Below, piece after piece: positions 8,359 through 17,826 of a DNA stretch of 64,000 nucleotides. Origin of the DNA: JASHVB01 sp035523995. GTDB taxonomy: Bacteria > Pseudomonadota > Alphaproteobacteria > Acetobacterales > Acetobacteraceae. The translations under genes and the position numbers were made by a program. The stretch is taken from assembly GCA_035523995.1 (NCBI GenBank), contig DATKPQ010000061.1:58808-122807 (forward strand), written 5' to 3'. The notes below the pieces were generated by a model. The model was given only the letters and a program-made list of their open reading frames with translations, was not told the DNA's origin and made no database searches. The stretch's first letter is position 1. Every line of letters begins with the position of its first letter.

Positions 8359-9390
8359 ATGCAATTCGGCCTTTTCGGCGCCGCCACCGCGGCCCGCAGC
8401 AACAACCCGGACGTAGATAGCGCCGCCGGCTTCAAGGACTATATCGATTATCTGATCGAGGCGGAGGCGCTCGGGTTCCAAAGCGCCTTCATCGTAGAGC
8501 ATCATTTTACCGGTTTCGGACAGGTGTCCGCGACGCTGAACCTGCTGACCTGGATCGGTGCCAAGACGCGCACGTTGCGGCTGGGCACCGCAGTGATCGT
8601 GCTGCCGTGGCACAACCCGGTGTTGCTGGCGGAGCAAGCGGCGACGATCGACCTGCTGTCCGGCGGCCGGTTGGATTTCGGCATCGGCAAGGGTTACCGC
8701 CACAATGAGTTCGTGGGCTTCCGCATTCCAATGGAAGAGGCGGAGCCTCGCTTCGAGGAAGCGATCGACATCATTACCAAGGCGTGGACGTCGAACGAAC
8801 GGTTCAGCTTTCGCGGCAAATTCTGGTCGTTCGATGACATCGTGGTGGAGCCGCCGGCCAACCAGAAGCCGCATCCGCCGTTCTGGCAGGGCGCCGGGCA
8901 CCCTGATTCGATCCGGCGCGTGGCGAAGCGCGGGCATAATCTGCTGGTGGACCAGTTCTGCCCGATCGATGCCGCCGCCCAACGCGTGGCTTTGTACAAG
9001 TCTGAGATGCAGCAGAACGGCTTCGCCTACGATCCCTCGATGGCCGGCGTGGCGCGGGCGTTCCACGTGGCGCGCGATGCTGCGGACAAGGAGGCGGCGA
9101 TCGAGCGCCGCCTGGCAGCGCAGCGGCGGCTGACGGCGATCAGCCAGCGGCCGGATGGCAACAATACCGCGAGCATCATGGCGTATTCCGATACGCGCGC
9201 CGCAAGCGAGGCCAGCGCGATGTACGGCAGCCCGGATGACATCGCCCGCAAGTTGGAAACGCTGCGCGATGCCGGCGTGGAGTATGTGCTGCTGAACGGC
9301 GGCGGCACGTCGCGCGACAATCTGCGGCGGTTTGCGCGCGAGGTGATGCCGGCGTTCCGGACCGAGCCGGCGTATCGAGCGGCGGGCTAA
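8359..9390 (+). CDS. LLM class flavin-dependent oxidoreductase
   Basis: This 343-residue protein belongs to the bacterial luciferase-like superfamily, TIM barrels that use FMN or F420. The start MQFGLFG, the FIVEHHFT segment, ATLNLLTWIGAKTRTLRLG and LSGGRLDFGIGKGY are characteristic. The start at 8359 has GGAG 8 nt upstream. It is divergent from the SDR/VOC cluster, with 119 nt between starts, so the two may share control. The substrate is unknown; relatives take part in alkane, sulfonate, nitrilotriacetate or lactone oxidation. Confidence 0.88.
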   Translation: MQFGLFGAATAARSNNPDVDSAAGFKDYIDYLIEAEALGFQSAFIVEHHFTGFGQVSATLNLLTWIGAKTRTLRLGTAVIVLPWHNPVLLAEQAATIDLLSGGRLDFGIGKGYRHNEFVGFRIPMEEAEPRFEEAIDIITKAWTSNERFSFRGKFWSFDDIVVEPPANQKPHPPFWQGAGHPDSIRRVAKRGHNLLVDQFCPIDAAAQRVALYKSEMQQNGFAYDPSMAGVARAFHVARDAADKEAAIERRLAAQRRLTAISQRPDGNNTASIMAYSDTRAASEASAMYGSPDDIARKLETLRDAGVEYVLLNGGGTSRDNLRRFAREVMPAFRTEPAYRAAG

Positions 9391-9674
9391 GACGAGACGC
9401 TGTCGATTCTCACTGCGGGCCAGGCCTGTGCAAAGCATCGTATTCGGGACACCAAGGCACTGGCCGCGGATATCGGAATATGGGTTTATGGACCAAGGTG
9501 CCATACGATGAGGACCACGATCGAACGCCGGAACCAAGTGTCCGCTACCGCTGCTTCGCTGCAGATATGCCAAACATGCGACGCGAGAGCGAGCAGTGCC
9601 TCTGATCAACCTTGACGAATGAAGCGCACCTGTCAGCCTGCGCCGCCGCACCAACGAAAACCCCTGGGAAGCCC

Positions 9675-10526
9675 ATGGACCAACGCGCAGCGATCGTAAC
9701 CGGGGGACTGCGGGGCCTGGGCCGCGCCATGACGCTCGGCCTCGCGCGCACCGGCGTTCGCGTGCTGGCTGTTGGCCATATCGAATCCGACATCCCGGAC
9801 ATGCAGGCGCTCGCTGCCGCCAACGGCGCGGGGCAAAACATCGCCTGCCTGGTGGCCGACCTTCGCAGGCCTGCCGAATGCGACCGCACGGTCGCTGCCT
9901 GCATCGACCGCTTCGGCGCAGCGGACATATTGGTCAACAACGCCGGCCTCACCTTCACCTATATCGCGCCCGACCGCTTCCGCCGCACCAATCCCCAGAA
10001 GTTCTGGGAAATCTCCGACGAGGTGATCCAGAACGTGATGGACACCAACTACGTCGCCGCCGACCAGATGGCGCGGCGGGTGGCGCCTGGAATGGTGGCG
10101 CGGGGCTGGGGGCGCATTGTCAACGTCACAACCAAGCTCAGCACCATGAACATGCACGGCGCGATGCCGTACGGTGCGTCCAAGGCGGCATTGGAGATGG
10201 CAACCGAGGTCTGGGCCAAGGAACTGGCCGGCAGCGGCGTGACGGCGAACATCGTCAATCCAGGAGCCGGCGCCAACACGCTCGGCATGGCACAGGAAAT
10301 GCGCGACCGCAGTGCCGCCGGCACAGTGCCGCGTCTGGTCGAGCCGGAAGAAATGGTTCCGCCCCTGCTCTTTGTCGTGTCGCGCGCCGCCGATCGCATC
10401 AATGGCTATCGGTTCGACGCGAATGCGTGGGATGCATCGCTGCCGGCCGTTGAAGCCGCTCGTGCGGAGGGTCGGCCAGCCGGATTCGATCTCCACCAGC
10501 AGGACAGGGAAGCGTGGCCCGGTTAG
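9675..10526 (+). CDS. short-chain dehydrogenase/reductase
   Basis: This 283-residue classical SDR carries TGGLRGLG, NNAG and YGASK (catalytic Tyr and Lys). The segment where the catalytic Ser usually sits reads NVTTKLSTMNM, so Thr or the later Ser would have to serve. A C-terminal tail of about 40 residues extends beyond the usual fold. The start at 9675 gives MDQRAAIVTGG and has GGGAAG upstream; an ATG at 9612 is in frame and would add 21 residues. The substrate is unknown. Confidence 0.85.
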   Translation: MDQRAAIVTGGLRGLGRAMTLGLARTGVRVLAVGHIESDIPDMQALAAANGAGQNIACLVADLRRPAECDRTVAACIDRFGAADILVNNAGLTFTYIAPDRFRRTNPQKFWEISDEVIQNVMDTNYVAADQMARRVAPGMVARGWGRIVNVTTKLSTMNMHGAMPYGASKAALEMATEVWAKELAGSGVTANIVNPGAGANTLGMAQEMRDRSAAGTVPRLVEPEEMVPPLLFVVSRAADRINGYRFDANAWDASLPAVEAARAEGRPAGFDLHQQDREAWPG

Positions 10527-10553
10527 TACCTGGTAATCAGTGAAGCGCGCGTC

Positions 10554-10664
10554 ATGTCATTGCGAGGGGCGGAGCGACGCAGCAATCTCGCTCTCGCTGC
10601 GTACGGAAGACCTTGGGTCTCCTGGAACGAGATTGCTGCGCCGCTCCGCTCCTCGCAATGACAT
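10554..10664. repeat. family A dispersed palindromic repeat, copy 2
   Basis: This is the clearest copy. ATGTCATTGCGAGG at 10554 is mirrored by CCTCGCAATGACAT ending at 10664. Inner arms GGAGCGACGCAGCAATCTCG and CGAGATTGCTGCGCCGCTCC also pair, leaving a central segment of roughly 35 nt. Confidence 0.9.
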
Positions 10665-10758
10665 CTGTTTTGCTCCACGGTTGTTGTGCTCCGCGGTGTC
10701 GGTCTTGCTCGGCTGGACATGTGACATGCGTCCCTCGTTGGTCTAACTTCGCAATCCC

Positions 10759-12252
10759 ATGACTGAGCCCTGCGACCTGACTGCCGTCGAAGCCCGCCGC
10801 CTGGTCGGGCAGAAGCGCCTCTCCGCCACGGAACTGCTGGAAAGCTGCATCGCCCGAATCGAGGCGGTCGACCACGCAGTGAATGCCATTCCCGCACGCG
10901 ACTTCTCCGGCGCGCTTGCGACCGCACGACAGGCCGACTCTGCGGTTGCCCGCGGCGATACCTTGCCCGCGCTGCACGGACTGCCGATCGGCATCAAGGA
11001 CCTTCAGGATGCCGCCGGCCTGCCCACGACCTCCGGCAGCGTGATTTTCCGCAACCATGTGCCGGACGCCGATGAACGCATCGTCGCCAAGACGCGCGCC
11101 GCGGGCGCAATCGTGGTGGGGAAAACCAACACGCCGGAATTCGGCGCCGGTGCCAACACACGCAATGCCGTCTATGGCGCCACCGGCAATCCGTTCGACC
11201 CACAGAAGTCCGCGGCGGGGTCTTCGGGCGGATCGGCGGTGGCGCTGGCCACCGGCATGGTGCCGCTGTGCACCGGCTCCGACACCGGCGGATCGTTGCG
11301 TAACCCCGCATCGTTCTGCGGCATCGTCGGCTTTCGGCCCACGCCCGGCCTGGTGCCCAGCGACAAGCGCATCGCCGGCTGGGGCAACCTGCCGGTGCTC
11401 GGTCCGATGGCGCGCACCGTGCCGGATGTCTGCCTGTTGCTATCCGCCATCGCCGGCGACGACGCCTGCGATCCGCTCGCGACGTCAGTGCACGGACGCT
11501 CGGTTCATCGGCCGGAGGATTTCGCCGTGCCGGCGCAGATCGATCTGTCTCGTTTGCGCGTCGCGCTGACACCGGATTTCGGGTTCGCTCCGACCGAACG
11601 CCACATCGCCGAAGTCTTCACCGAGAAAACCGCCACGTTCCGTCACATCCTCGCCCGCGCCGACGACGCGACACCCGATTGCACTGGCGCCGATGAGGCA
11701 TTCGAAATCCTGCGCGCCACCTACATGCTGGGATCGCATCTGGAGAAGGTGCGGACGCGCCCGCAGGATGTCGGCCCCAACGTGCGGGCCAATGTGGAGG
11801 AAGGCCTGCGCTACACCGCTACCGACGTGGCGCGTGCGCAGGTGCTGCAGACCGCGCTGTATCGCCGGTGGCAGACGTTCTTTGATCAATACGACGTGAT
11901 CCTGACGCCTGCCATCACCATCAGCCCTCGTTCCTGGCGCGAACTCTTTCCGGCGCAGATCGACGGCAAGCCGACCCGCACCTATTTCCACTGGCTGGCG
12001 CTGGCCTATGCGGTGACGCTGCCCGGGCATCCGGCTGTCTCGCTGCCCGTGGGCCGCGACCGCAACGGAATGCCGTTCGGATTGCAGATCGTCGGCCCGC
12101 GCGGCGGGGATGCATTCGTGCTGTCGGTGGCGGCCGCGCTTGAATCAGTGCTGGCCGGTGACGCACGAACCAGAAGGCCGGCGCCCGACCTCGTGAAACT
12201 GCGCGCTGCCCCGCCGATTTCGGAGATGCCCGGCTTCCTTGGGTTTGATTGA
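10759..12252 (+). CDS. amidase signature family hydrolase
   Basis: This 497-residue protein is an amidase signature enzyme that hydrolyses carboxylic amides. The Ser-cisSer-Lys triad is visible: Lys80 in GIKDLQD, Ser155 in AGSSGGSA and Ser179 in GSDTGGSLR. The length and C-terminal HPAVSLPVG segment are typical. No GatB or GatC neighbours are present, so this is a free-standing amidase rather than GatA. The start at 10759 gives MTEPCDLTAVEARRL, the usual family N-terminus. A hairpin follows 37 nt after the stop. Confidence 0.92.
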   Translation: MTEPCDLTAVEARRLVGQKRLSATELLESCIARIEAVDHAVNAIPARDFSGALATARQADSAVARGDTLPALHGLPIGIKDLQDAAGLPTTSGSVIFRNHVPDADERIVAKTRAAGAIVVGKTNTPEFGAGANTRNAVYGATGNPFDPQKSAAGSSGGSAVALATGMVPLCTGSDTGGSLRNPASFCGIVGFRPTPGLVPSDKRIAGWGNLPVLGPMARTVPDVCLLLSAIAGDDACDPLATSVHGRSVHRPEDFAVPAQIDLSRLRVALTPDFGFAPTERHIAEVFTEKTATFRHILARADDATPDCTGADEAFEILRATYMLGSHLEKVRTRPQDVGPNVRANVEEGLRYTATDVARAQVLQTALYRRWQTFFDQYDVILTPAITISPRSWRELFPAQIDGKPTRTYFHWLALAYAVTLPGHPAVSLPVGRDRNGMPFGLQIVGPRGGDAFVLSVAAALESVLAGDARTRRPAPDLVKLRAAPPISEMPGFLGFD

Positions 12253-12288
12253 CGCCACCCGTACGGCACGCGCTGCTGCTGCAACCAG

Positions 12289-12311
12289 CGCTGCAACATT
12301 GCGTTGCAGCG
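12289..12311 (+). terminator. hairpin downstream of the amidase gene
   Basis: CGCTGCAAC at 12289-12297 pairs perfectly with GTTGCAGCG at 12303-12311 around a 5-nt loop, 37 nt after the amidase stop. There is no T-run, so termination is only a suggestion. Confidence 0.4.
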
Positions 12312-12337
12312 TAAGCAGGCAGCCAAGGGCCAGACCG

Positions 12338-12532
12338 ATGCGGGAGCAAGCGCCAAAACCCGACAACCAAGACCCGAACAACGAAAGCGGACGGATCAGC
12401 CGGACCGGCACGTCCGCCGGCATTTCCATCGGCAACGACAGCAGTTCCGGCGGTGCCGATCCTGTTCCGCCCGGCGGCGACAAACCCATTTCGCGTGAGG
12501 AACTGGCGCGAGAGCGGCGCAAGCCCCGGTAG
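12338..12532 (+). CDS. small hydrophilic hypothetical protein
   Basis: This 64-residue frame encodes a Ser/Gly/Asp/Pro-rich polar protein with no membrane segment and a charged end (ISREELARERRKPR). An AAGGG lies about 8 nt upstream of the ATG. I do not recognise it. It ends 19 nt before the YihY gene on the same strand, so the two could be co-transcribed. The low-complexity composition suggests a disordered protein if it is expressed. Confidence 0.45.
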   Translation: MREQAPKPDNQDPNNESGRISRTGTSAGISIGNDSSSGGADPVPPGGDKPISREELARERRKPR

Positions 12533-12551
12533 CAGGCAGAGGGGGATCGGC

Positions 12552-13469
12552 ATGCGGCCCCGCGATGTGTGGCAGCTCACCAAGCGCAGCGTGGCGGCGT
12601 TCTTTGAAGACGACGCGTTCAGCAAAGGCGCTGCCATATCGTTTTATGCGGTACTCGCGCTTGGGCCGATCCTGCTGATCATCGTCGCACTGGTCGGATT
12701 TCTCTATGGCGACGACGCAACAAGGGGCGCTCTGCTGGACAAGCTGGGCGGTTTCATGGGCGAGCGCGCCGCCAGCTTCTTGCAGAACGCGATCAAAGGT
12801 GCGGGAAGCCATGGCGCCGGCATCACGGCCACGATCGTCGGCGTCGTATCGCTGCTGCTCACCGCGACCGCCGTGTTTGGCGAATTGCAGACGGCATTGA
12901 ACGCGATCTGGCGCGCGCAGCCGAAGGGCAGCAGCATGCGCCAATTGCTGCGGTCCAGGCTCGTGAGCCTCGGCCTGGTGCTGCTGCTGGCCCTGGTGCT
13001 GATCGTGTCGCTGGTGCTGAGCGCGCTGATCGTGGGCCTTCAGCACCAGTTGAACCGGATCATGGCGGTGCCGGCGACACTGATCGGATTACTGAACTTC
13101 ATTCTGTCGCTGGCGCTGTTGTCGGCGCTGATTGCCGCCGTGTACAAGGTACTGCCCGACCGCGACCTGAATTGGCGCGATGTGACGGCAGGCGCTGTCG
13201 TGACCGCGCTGCTGATCACGATCGGCAAGGTCGCGATCGGCATCTATATCGGCAGCAGCGCCACCATCTCCGGTTACGGCGCTGCCGGCTCCGTCATCGC
13301 CGTATTGTTCTGGATCTACTATTCCGTCGAAATCTTCTTGCTCGGCGCAGAGTTCACCCGCGTCTACGCCGAGCGCGAAGCCCCTCTCAGGCGTTCACCT
13401 GCCGGATCAGGGCAGCCCACCGATCGAGAATCGGCAGGATCTGATCGGCTTTCGCGGAGGCCAGGCTGA
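12552..13469 (+). CDS. YihY/BrkB family inner-membrane protein
   Basis: This 305-residue integral membrane protein matches the YihY (UPF0761, historically BrkB or RNase BN) family. Typical landmarks are DDAFSKGAAISFYAVLALGPILLI, the FGELQTALNAIWR segment, a run of five to six hydrophobic helices and IYYSVEIFLLGAEFTRVYAERE near the C-terminus. The function of the family is unsettled. The start at 12552 has AGGGGGAT just upstream. The last 28 codons overlap the 3' end of the convergent LLM gene by 83 bp and encode a polar tail not typical of the family. Confidence 0.88.
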   Translation: MRPRDVWQLTKRSVAAFFEDDAFSKGAAISFYAVLALGPILLIIVALVGFLYGDDATRGALLDKLGGFMGERAASFLQNAIKGAGSHGAGITATIVGVVSLLLTATAVFGELQTALNAIWRAQPKGSSMRQLLRSRLVSLGLVLLLALVLIVSLVLSALIVGLQHQLNRIMAVPATLIGLLNFILSLALLSALIAAVYKVLPDRDLNWRDVTAGAVVTALLITIGKVAIGIYIGSSATISGYGAAGSVIAVLFWIYYSVEIFLLGAEFTRVYAEREAPLRRSPAGSGQPTDRESAGSDRLSRRPG

Positions 13470-14226
13470 CGCAGGCACGCACCACGCCCTGGTCGCGCGC
13501 GCGCTTCAACATGTCCAGGTCCTCGCCGCAGCCGAACAAGGTGATCGGGCAGCTCGCAGGATCGCGGCCGGCTTCCTTCAGCATCTGCTGGAATTTCGGC
13601 AGTGCGTCGCCGATGCGGCCGGCGAGCGGAATCCAGCCGTCGCCATAGCGCACCGCCCGGCGTGCCGCCTGCGGGAAAGCGCCGCCAACAATGACTGGCG
13701 GATGCGGCTTCTGCACCGGCTTTGGCCAGGTCATCATCTCCGGGAAGTTCACAAGCTCGCCGTGGTATTCAGCCTTGGTCTTGGTCCAGATCAACTTCAT
13801 CGCCTCGACGCGTTCGCGAACCAGCAAGGCGCGAGTGGCGAAATCAGTGCCGTGGTCTTCCATTTCCTCGGCATTCCAACCCACGCCGATGCCGAAAAGG
13901 AAACGGCCGCCGGAAACCTGGTCGATGGAAGCGACGAGCTTGGCGGTCTGGATCGTGTCGCGCTGGTTCAGCAGGCAGACGCCGGTGCCGATCTTCAGTG
14001 TCTTGGTGGCCGCCGCCGCCATCGTCAGCGTCACGAACGGGTCCATGCAGTCATAGTACTGCTTCGGCAGTTCGCCGCCCCCGGGGTAGGGCGAGCGGCG
14101 CGAGGTGGGGATATGCGAATGCTCCGGCGCCCAGACTGATTCGAACCCTCGTGCCTCCAGTGCCTGGGCAAGCTCGCCGGGGGCCATCGAGTAGTCGGTG
14201 AAGAACATCGAGGCGCCGAAATGCAT
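13387..14226 (-). CDS. LLM class F420-dependent-type oxidoreductase
   Basis: This 279-residue luciferase-like protein has the N-terminus MHFGASMFFTDYSM, the FESVWAPEHSHIP segment, IGTGVCLLNQRDT and SGGRFLFGIGVGWNAEEM. These resemble the group usually named F420-dependent, although proteobacterial members may use FMN. The start at 14226 has AAGGAG upstream. It is convergent with YihY, with 83 bp of overlap at the 3' ends. The substrate is unknown. Confidence 0.85.
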   Translation of the reverse strand: MHFGASMFFTDYSMAPGELAQALEARGFESVWAPEHSHIPTSRRSPYPGGGELPKQYYDCMDPFVTLTMAAAATKTLKIGTGVCLLNQRDTIQTAKLVASIDQVSGGRFLFGIGVGWNAEEMEDHGTDFATRALLVRERVEAMKLIWTKTKAEYHGELVNFPEMMTWPKPVQKPHPPVIVGGAFPQAARRAVRYGDGWIPLAGRIGDALPKFQQMLKEAGRDPASCPITLFGCGEDLDMLKRARDQGVVRACVSLASAKADQILPILDRWAALIRQVNA

Positions 14227-14255
14227 GTGGGTTCTCCTTGGACCTGGTGGCGGTA

Positions 14256-15557
14256 CTATACCCCTCTCGGGTTGGGCGCGGGAGAGGCTCGGTCAATCCC
14301 GAACAATGGCATCAATACCAGCACGAACGCAGTCGCTGCGGCAGATATCACGATCAGCGGCGCAAGATGGCTGGCGAACACATGTTCGTAGAGGAAGGCG
14401 CCGCTGGCGTCCGCCGTCGGCGTCGCCAGGTTGATCACCGACATCAGCGCGGCGAAGGCGAATCCTTCGGCGCGTGGCGGGCAATGTTCCGCGGCCAGGG
14501 TCAGCGTCGCCACATTGGCAATCATGCCCGCCATGCCATTCAGGAAATAAACGATGACGCCGCTGATTGGATCGAGCATAAAAAGAAAGGCAAGTGTGGC
14601 CGCGGTTCCGAGCACGATGGAAAGCCGCAGTAGCCGCGTGGTGGGCATAGCGGCGAGGAACCAGCGGTAGGTCAGCCCTCCGGCCACCCAGCCGACGGCG
14701 CTGACAGCGGAAAGCGCGCCGATCAGGCCCTGCGAGAAATGCAGGTGGTCGGTCATGTAGAAATACAGCGGGGTGCCGAAACCCGGGCTGAAGTAGTAGA
14801 GAAACAGAAAGATCGCCACCAGCCAGAGCGTGCGCGACCGGAACGTGTTCAGCAGCCCATCCAACCGCTGGCGTAGTGCGTCGCGATCGATGCTGGCGCG
14901 CGGTTCGGTCACCAGATGCAAGCAGGCTAACACCGTCAGCGGCGCCGCCGCAGCGATCCAGGCCGCCACATGGAGTGCGCCCGTGGGCGGAAACCATTCA
15001 ATGAGTTGGCCCCCGAGCACGGCGGTCGCTGCGACGGCGCCGTTGAACCACAGCCATTGCTGGTTGACGAAAGCGGCGCTGGCCTCGTAGCGCTGTCCGT
15101 TCTCGACCAGCAAGGCGCCGCACAGCGTGCTGGAAATCGCCATTGCGATCGACGTGAACACCAGGCCGAAGATGACTGGCCCCGGCGTCGCCACTTGCGT
15201 GACGCCGATGAAGGCGATGACAGCCGCAATGTTCGACAGCATCAGATAGCTGCGGCGGCGATAGCCGAGCAATGGGAGGAAATCCGAGACCAGGCCGTAG
15301 AGCGGCTTCACAACCCATGGGACGTCGAGCACGGTCAACGATGCCGCGATCTGCAACGCTGTCCAGCCGTATTGCGTCTTCAGGAACCAGGTCAGCGGTT
15401 GCCAGACAATGCCGACCTTGGCCTGGCCGATTCCCTCCACGGTGTACACGATGGCAAAGAACAGCATCAGGCTGCGGACGCTGTCGGATTCGGAGGAATG
15501 GCGCATATCGGTGGACAATGTGGCGGCATGGCGCGTTGCGCTCAAGGAGGATTCCAC
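14256..15557 (-). CDS. MFS transporter, BT1 (folate-biopterin transporter)-like
   Basis: This 433-residue protein has about 12 hydrophobic segments and MFS features. VGIVWQPLTWFLKTQYGWTAL and the DVPWVVKPLYGLVSD motif resemble the BT1 branch. The start codon is GTG at 15557, with GGAGAGG 5-6 nt upstream; this site lies inside a perfect hairpin at 15563-15591. An internal ATG at 15506 is the alternative start. The C-terminal tail (SPAPNPRGV) is encoded by a GC-rich inverted-repeat sequence. It is divergent from hyuA-hyuB and could move their substrate, but that is only positional inference. Confidence 0.8.
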   Translation of the reverse strand: MESSLSATRHAATLSTDMRHSSESDSVRSLMLFFAIVYTVEGIGQAKVGIVWQPLTWFLKTQYGWTALQIAASLTVLDVPWVVKPLYGLVSDFLPLLGYRRRSYLMLSNIAAVIAFIGVTQVATPGPVIFGLVFTSIAMAISSTLCGALLVENGQRYEASAAFVNQQWLWFNGAVAATAVLGGQLIEWFPPTGALHVAAWIAAAAPLTVLACLHLVTEPRASIDRDALRQRLDGLLNTFRSRTLWLVAIFLFLYYFSPGFGTPLYFYMTDHLHFSQGLIGALSAVSAVGWVAGGLTYRWFLAAMPTTRLLRLSIVLGTAATLAFLFMLDPISGVIVYFLNGMAGMIANVATLTLAAEHCPPRAEGFAFAALMSVINLATPTADASGAFLYEHVFASHLAPLIVISAAATAFVLVLMPLFGIDRASPAPNPRGV

Positions 15558-15562
15558 AGTAC

Positions 15563-15591
15563 ACCTCTCCCGCGCTTCGCGCGGGAGAGGT
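15563..15591 (-). promoter_or_regulatory. family C hairpin covering an MFS ribosome binding site
   Basis: ACCTCTCCCGCGC and GCGCGGGAGAGGT form a perfect 13-bp stem with a 3-nt loop. On the minus strand the distal arm contains GGAGAGG and ends 5 nt before the GTG start of the MFS gene, so it could hide the ribosome binding site. A related arm pair occurs at 44186-44220. Confidence 0.65.
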
Positions 15592-15733
15592 CAAGGCGTC
15601 GAAGGTGCAGGTTATCGGGTCGGCACGGTGCTTTTTACGTGCCCTCGCGATCACCCTCACTCTCGGTGCTTCGCACATCGCGTTGATCCGCTTCGCGGCT
15701 CAACCCCGCCGAGGGCGGGAGGGGTTTCGTAAG

Positions 15734-17806
15734 ATGAGCTGGCGGATCGGCATCGATATTGGCGGCACCTTTACCGACGTGGCGATGGTCGAAACCGATA
15801 CCGGCCGCATGGCCATCGCCAAATTGCTCACCACGCCGCAGGATTATGGCTGGGCGGTAATCGACGGCATCAGCCAGGGGGTGCGGGACAATGCGATCGA
15901 TCCGGCAACCGTGACGCTGCTGTCCCATGCCACCACCGTGGTGACCAACGCGCTGCTGGAAAAGAAGGGCGCGCACGCCGGCTTCATCGCCACGCGCGGC
16001 TTCCGCGACATTCTTGAGCTACGCCGTTCCTCCCGTCCCGATCTCTACGATCTGTTCCAGGACGCGCCCGCGGTTCTGGTGCCGCGCCGCCACCGTTACG
16101 AAATCACCGAGCGGATCGATGCGCAGGGCGATGTGGTCACGCCGCTGGCAGAGGAGGAATTGCCGGCGCTGATCGACGCGATCCGTGCCGCCCGCCTGCA
16201 AACCATCGCGGTCTCGCTGCTGTTTTCCTTCATCAATGATGCGCATGAGCGCCGCATCGGCGCGGTGTTGCGCGCGGCGTTGCCGGATGTCGCCGTGTAT
16301 CTGTCCTGCGATGTGCTGCCGGAAATCCGCGAATTCGAACGTGCCAGCACGACAGCGGTATGCGCCTATGTGGGACCGTTGCTGCGATCCTATCTCGATC
16401 GGCTGCAAGGCGCGGCCTCCGAACTCGGGCTGCCGCCGCTGCACGTGATGGGCTCCTCGGGGGGCGTATTCGATATTGCCGAGGCGCTGCGGCTGCCAGC
16501 CGCCGTGGTGGAATCCGGCCCCGCCGCCGGCGTGATCGCCGCGTCGCTGGCGGGGAGGCAGCTTGGGCGGCCAAACCTGATTTCCTTCGACATGGGTGGC
16601 ACCACGGCCAAAGCCAGCGTGATCGTGGGCGGCGAGATCGCGGTGACGGCGGAATACGAGGTCGGCGGGGCAGCGAATGCGAAACGCTGGATGCATGGGA
16701 CCGGGCATCCGATCCGCGTGCCAGTGATCGACCTTGCCGAAGTCAGTGCCGGCGGCGGTTCCATCGCATGGATCGATCCCGGCGGTGCGTTGAAAGCGGG
16801 GCCTCCCAGTGCCGGAGCCGATCCCGGTCCTGCGGCATACGGCGCCGGCGGCACGCACCCGACCGTTACGGATGCCGATGTGGTGCTGGGATGGCTGGAT
16901 CGTGAGGCATTGCTCGGCGGCGCACTGCGCATCGATCTTGCGGCAGCGGAACGCGCGATCGAAGATGCAGTGGCAGCGCCCTTGGGCCTTTCGGTGGCAG
17001 AGGCCGCGGCCCGCATCGTCGAAGTTGTGAACGCCAATATGGCGCAGGCACTGCGGATCGTCTCGGTTGAACGCGGGCACGATCCGCAGGAATTCAGCCT
17101 GATCGCATTCGGCGGCGCCGGCCCGGTGCATGCGGCCGCGTTGGCGGAGGAATTGCAAATTCCCGAAGTGATCGTGCCGCCTGCCCCGGGTGCGTTCTCG
17201 GCGTTGGGGTTGGTGGCCAGCGATCTGCGCCGCGACTACGCCCGCACGCTGTATGCGAATTTGGCAGAGGTGGACCCGGGACGCGTCGCCGGAACGATCG
17301 CTGCGATGGAGGCGGAAGCGGCGGCCATGCTGGATGCGGCTTGCGTCCCGCCGGATCGAAGAGCCGTGATCCGGCAGGCGGACCTGCGCTATCGGCGGCA
17401 GGCGTATGAACTAACTGTTCCGTTTACCGACGGCGCCATCGACCGGGCGGCGCTGGATGCTCTGGCGGAAGCGTTTCATGCCAAGCATGCTCTGACCTAT
17501 GGCCATGCGAACCGGGCGGAGGCTGTGCAGCTGGTCAACGCGCGCGTCACCGCTCTTGGCAGGCAGCCGGCGCTGCGACTGGCGCAACCGCCCGACGCGG
17601 ACAGCGCGCGCATCCGGCACCGCGATGTGTGGTTTGGCGGGCGCGGGTTCGTCGCAACGCCGGTGCATTGGCGGCTCGGATTGATGCCGGGCGCAAGCCT
17701 TGCCGGACCGGCTATTATCGAAGCGTTGGACTCCACCACAGTTGTGCCGCCGGGCTGGCTGGCTCGGATCGATGAGTTCGGCTGCATCCGGATGACGCGC
17801 GGATGA
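15734..17806 (+). CDS. hyuA: hydantoinase/oxoprolinase subunit A
   Basis: This 690-residue protein is the ATP-grasping HyuA subunit found in ATP-dependent N-methylhydantoinases, 5-oxoprolinases and some carboxylases. The N-terminus RIGIDIGGTFTDVAMVE is the actin-like nucleotide site; later motifs are SHATTVVTNALLEKKG, the ESGPAAGV segment, SFDMGGTTAKAS and GGAGPVHAAALAEEL. The start at 15734 is set by MSWRIGIDIGGTFTD; earlier in-frame codons fall in repeat DNA. hyuB follows after 99 nt that contain a family A repeat. The exact substrate cannot be read from sequence. Confidence 0.93.
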   Translation: MSWRIGIDIGGTFTDVAMVETDTGRMAIAKLLTTPQDYGWAVIDGISQGVRDNAIDPATVTLLSHATTVVTNALLEKKGAHAGFIATRGFRDILELRRSSRPDLYDLFQDAPAVLVPRRHRYEITERIDAQGDVVTPLAEEELPALIDAIRAARLQTIAVSLLFSFINDAHERRIGAVLRAALPDVAVYLSCDVLPEIREFERASTTAVCAYVGPLLRSYLDRLQGAASELGLPPLHVMGSSGGVFDIAEALRLPAAVVESGPAAGVIAASLAGRQLGRPNLISFDMGGTTAKASVIVGGEIAVTAEYEVGGAANAKRWMHGTGHPIRVPVIDLAEVSAGGGSIAWIDPGGALKAGPPSAGADPGPAAYGAGGTHPTVTDADVVLGWLDREALLGGALRIDLAAAERAIEDAVAAPLGLSVAEAAARIVEVVNANMAQALRIVSVERGHDPQEFSLIAFGGAGPVHAAALAEELQIPEVIVPPAPGAFSALGLVASDLRRDYARTLYANLAEVDPGRVAGTIAAMEAEAAAMLDAACVPPDRRAVIRQADLRYRRQAYELTVPFTDGAIDRAALDALAEAFHAKHALTYGHANRAEAVQLVNARVTALGRQPALRLAQPPDADSARIRHRDVWFGGRGFVATPVHWRLGLMPGASLAGPAIIEALDSTTVVPPGWLARIDEFGCIRMTRG

Positions 17807-17826
17807 CTGCGGTCACACCGCACCCG

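Noticed and set aside
9391..9674. A possible gene or small RNA in the gap before the SDR gene
   Set aside because: No coding frame with a ribosome binding site and no clear structure was found.
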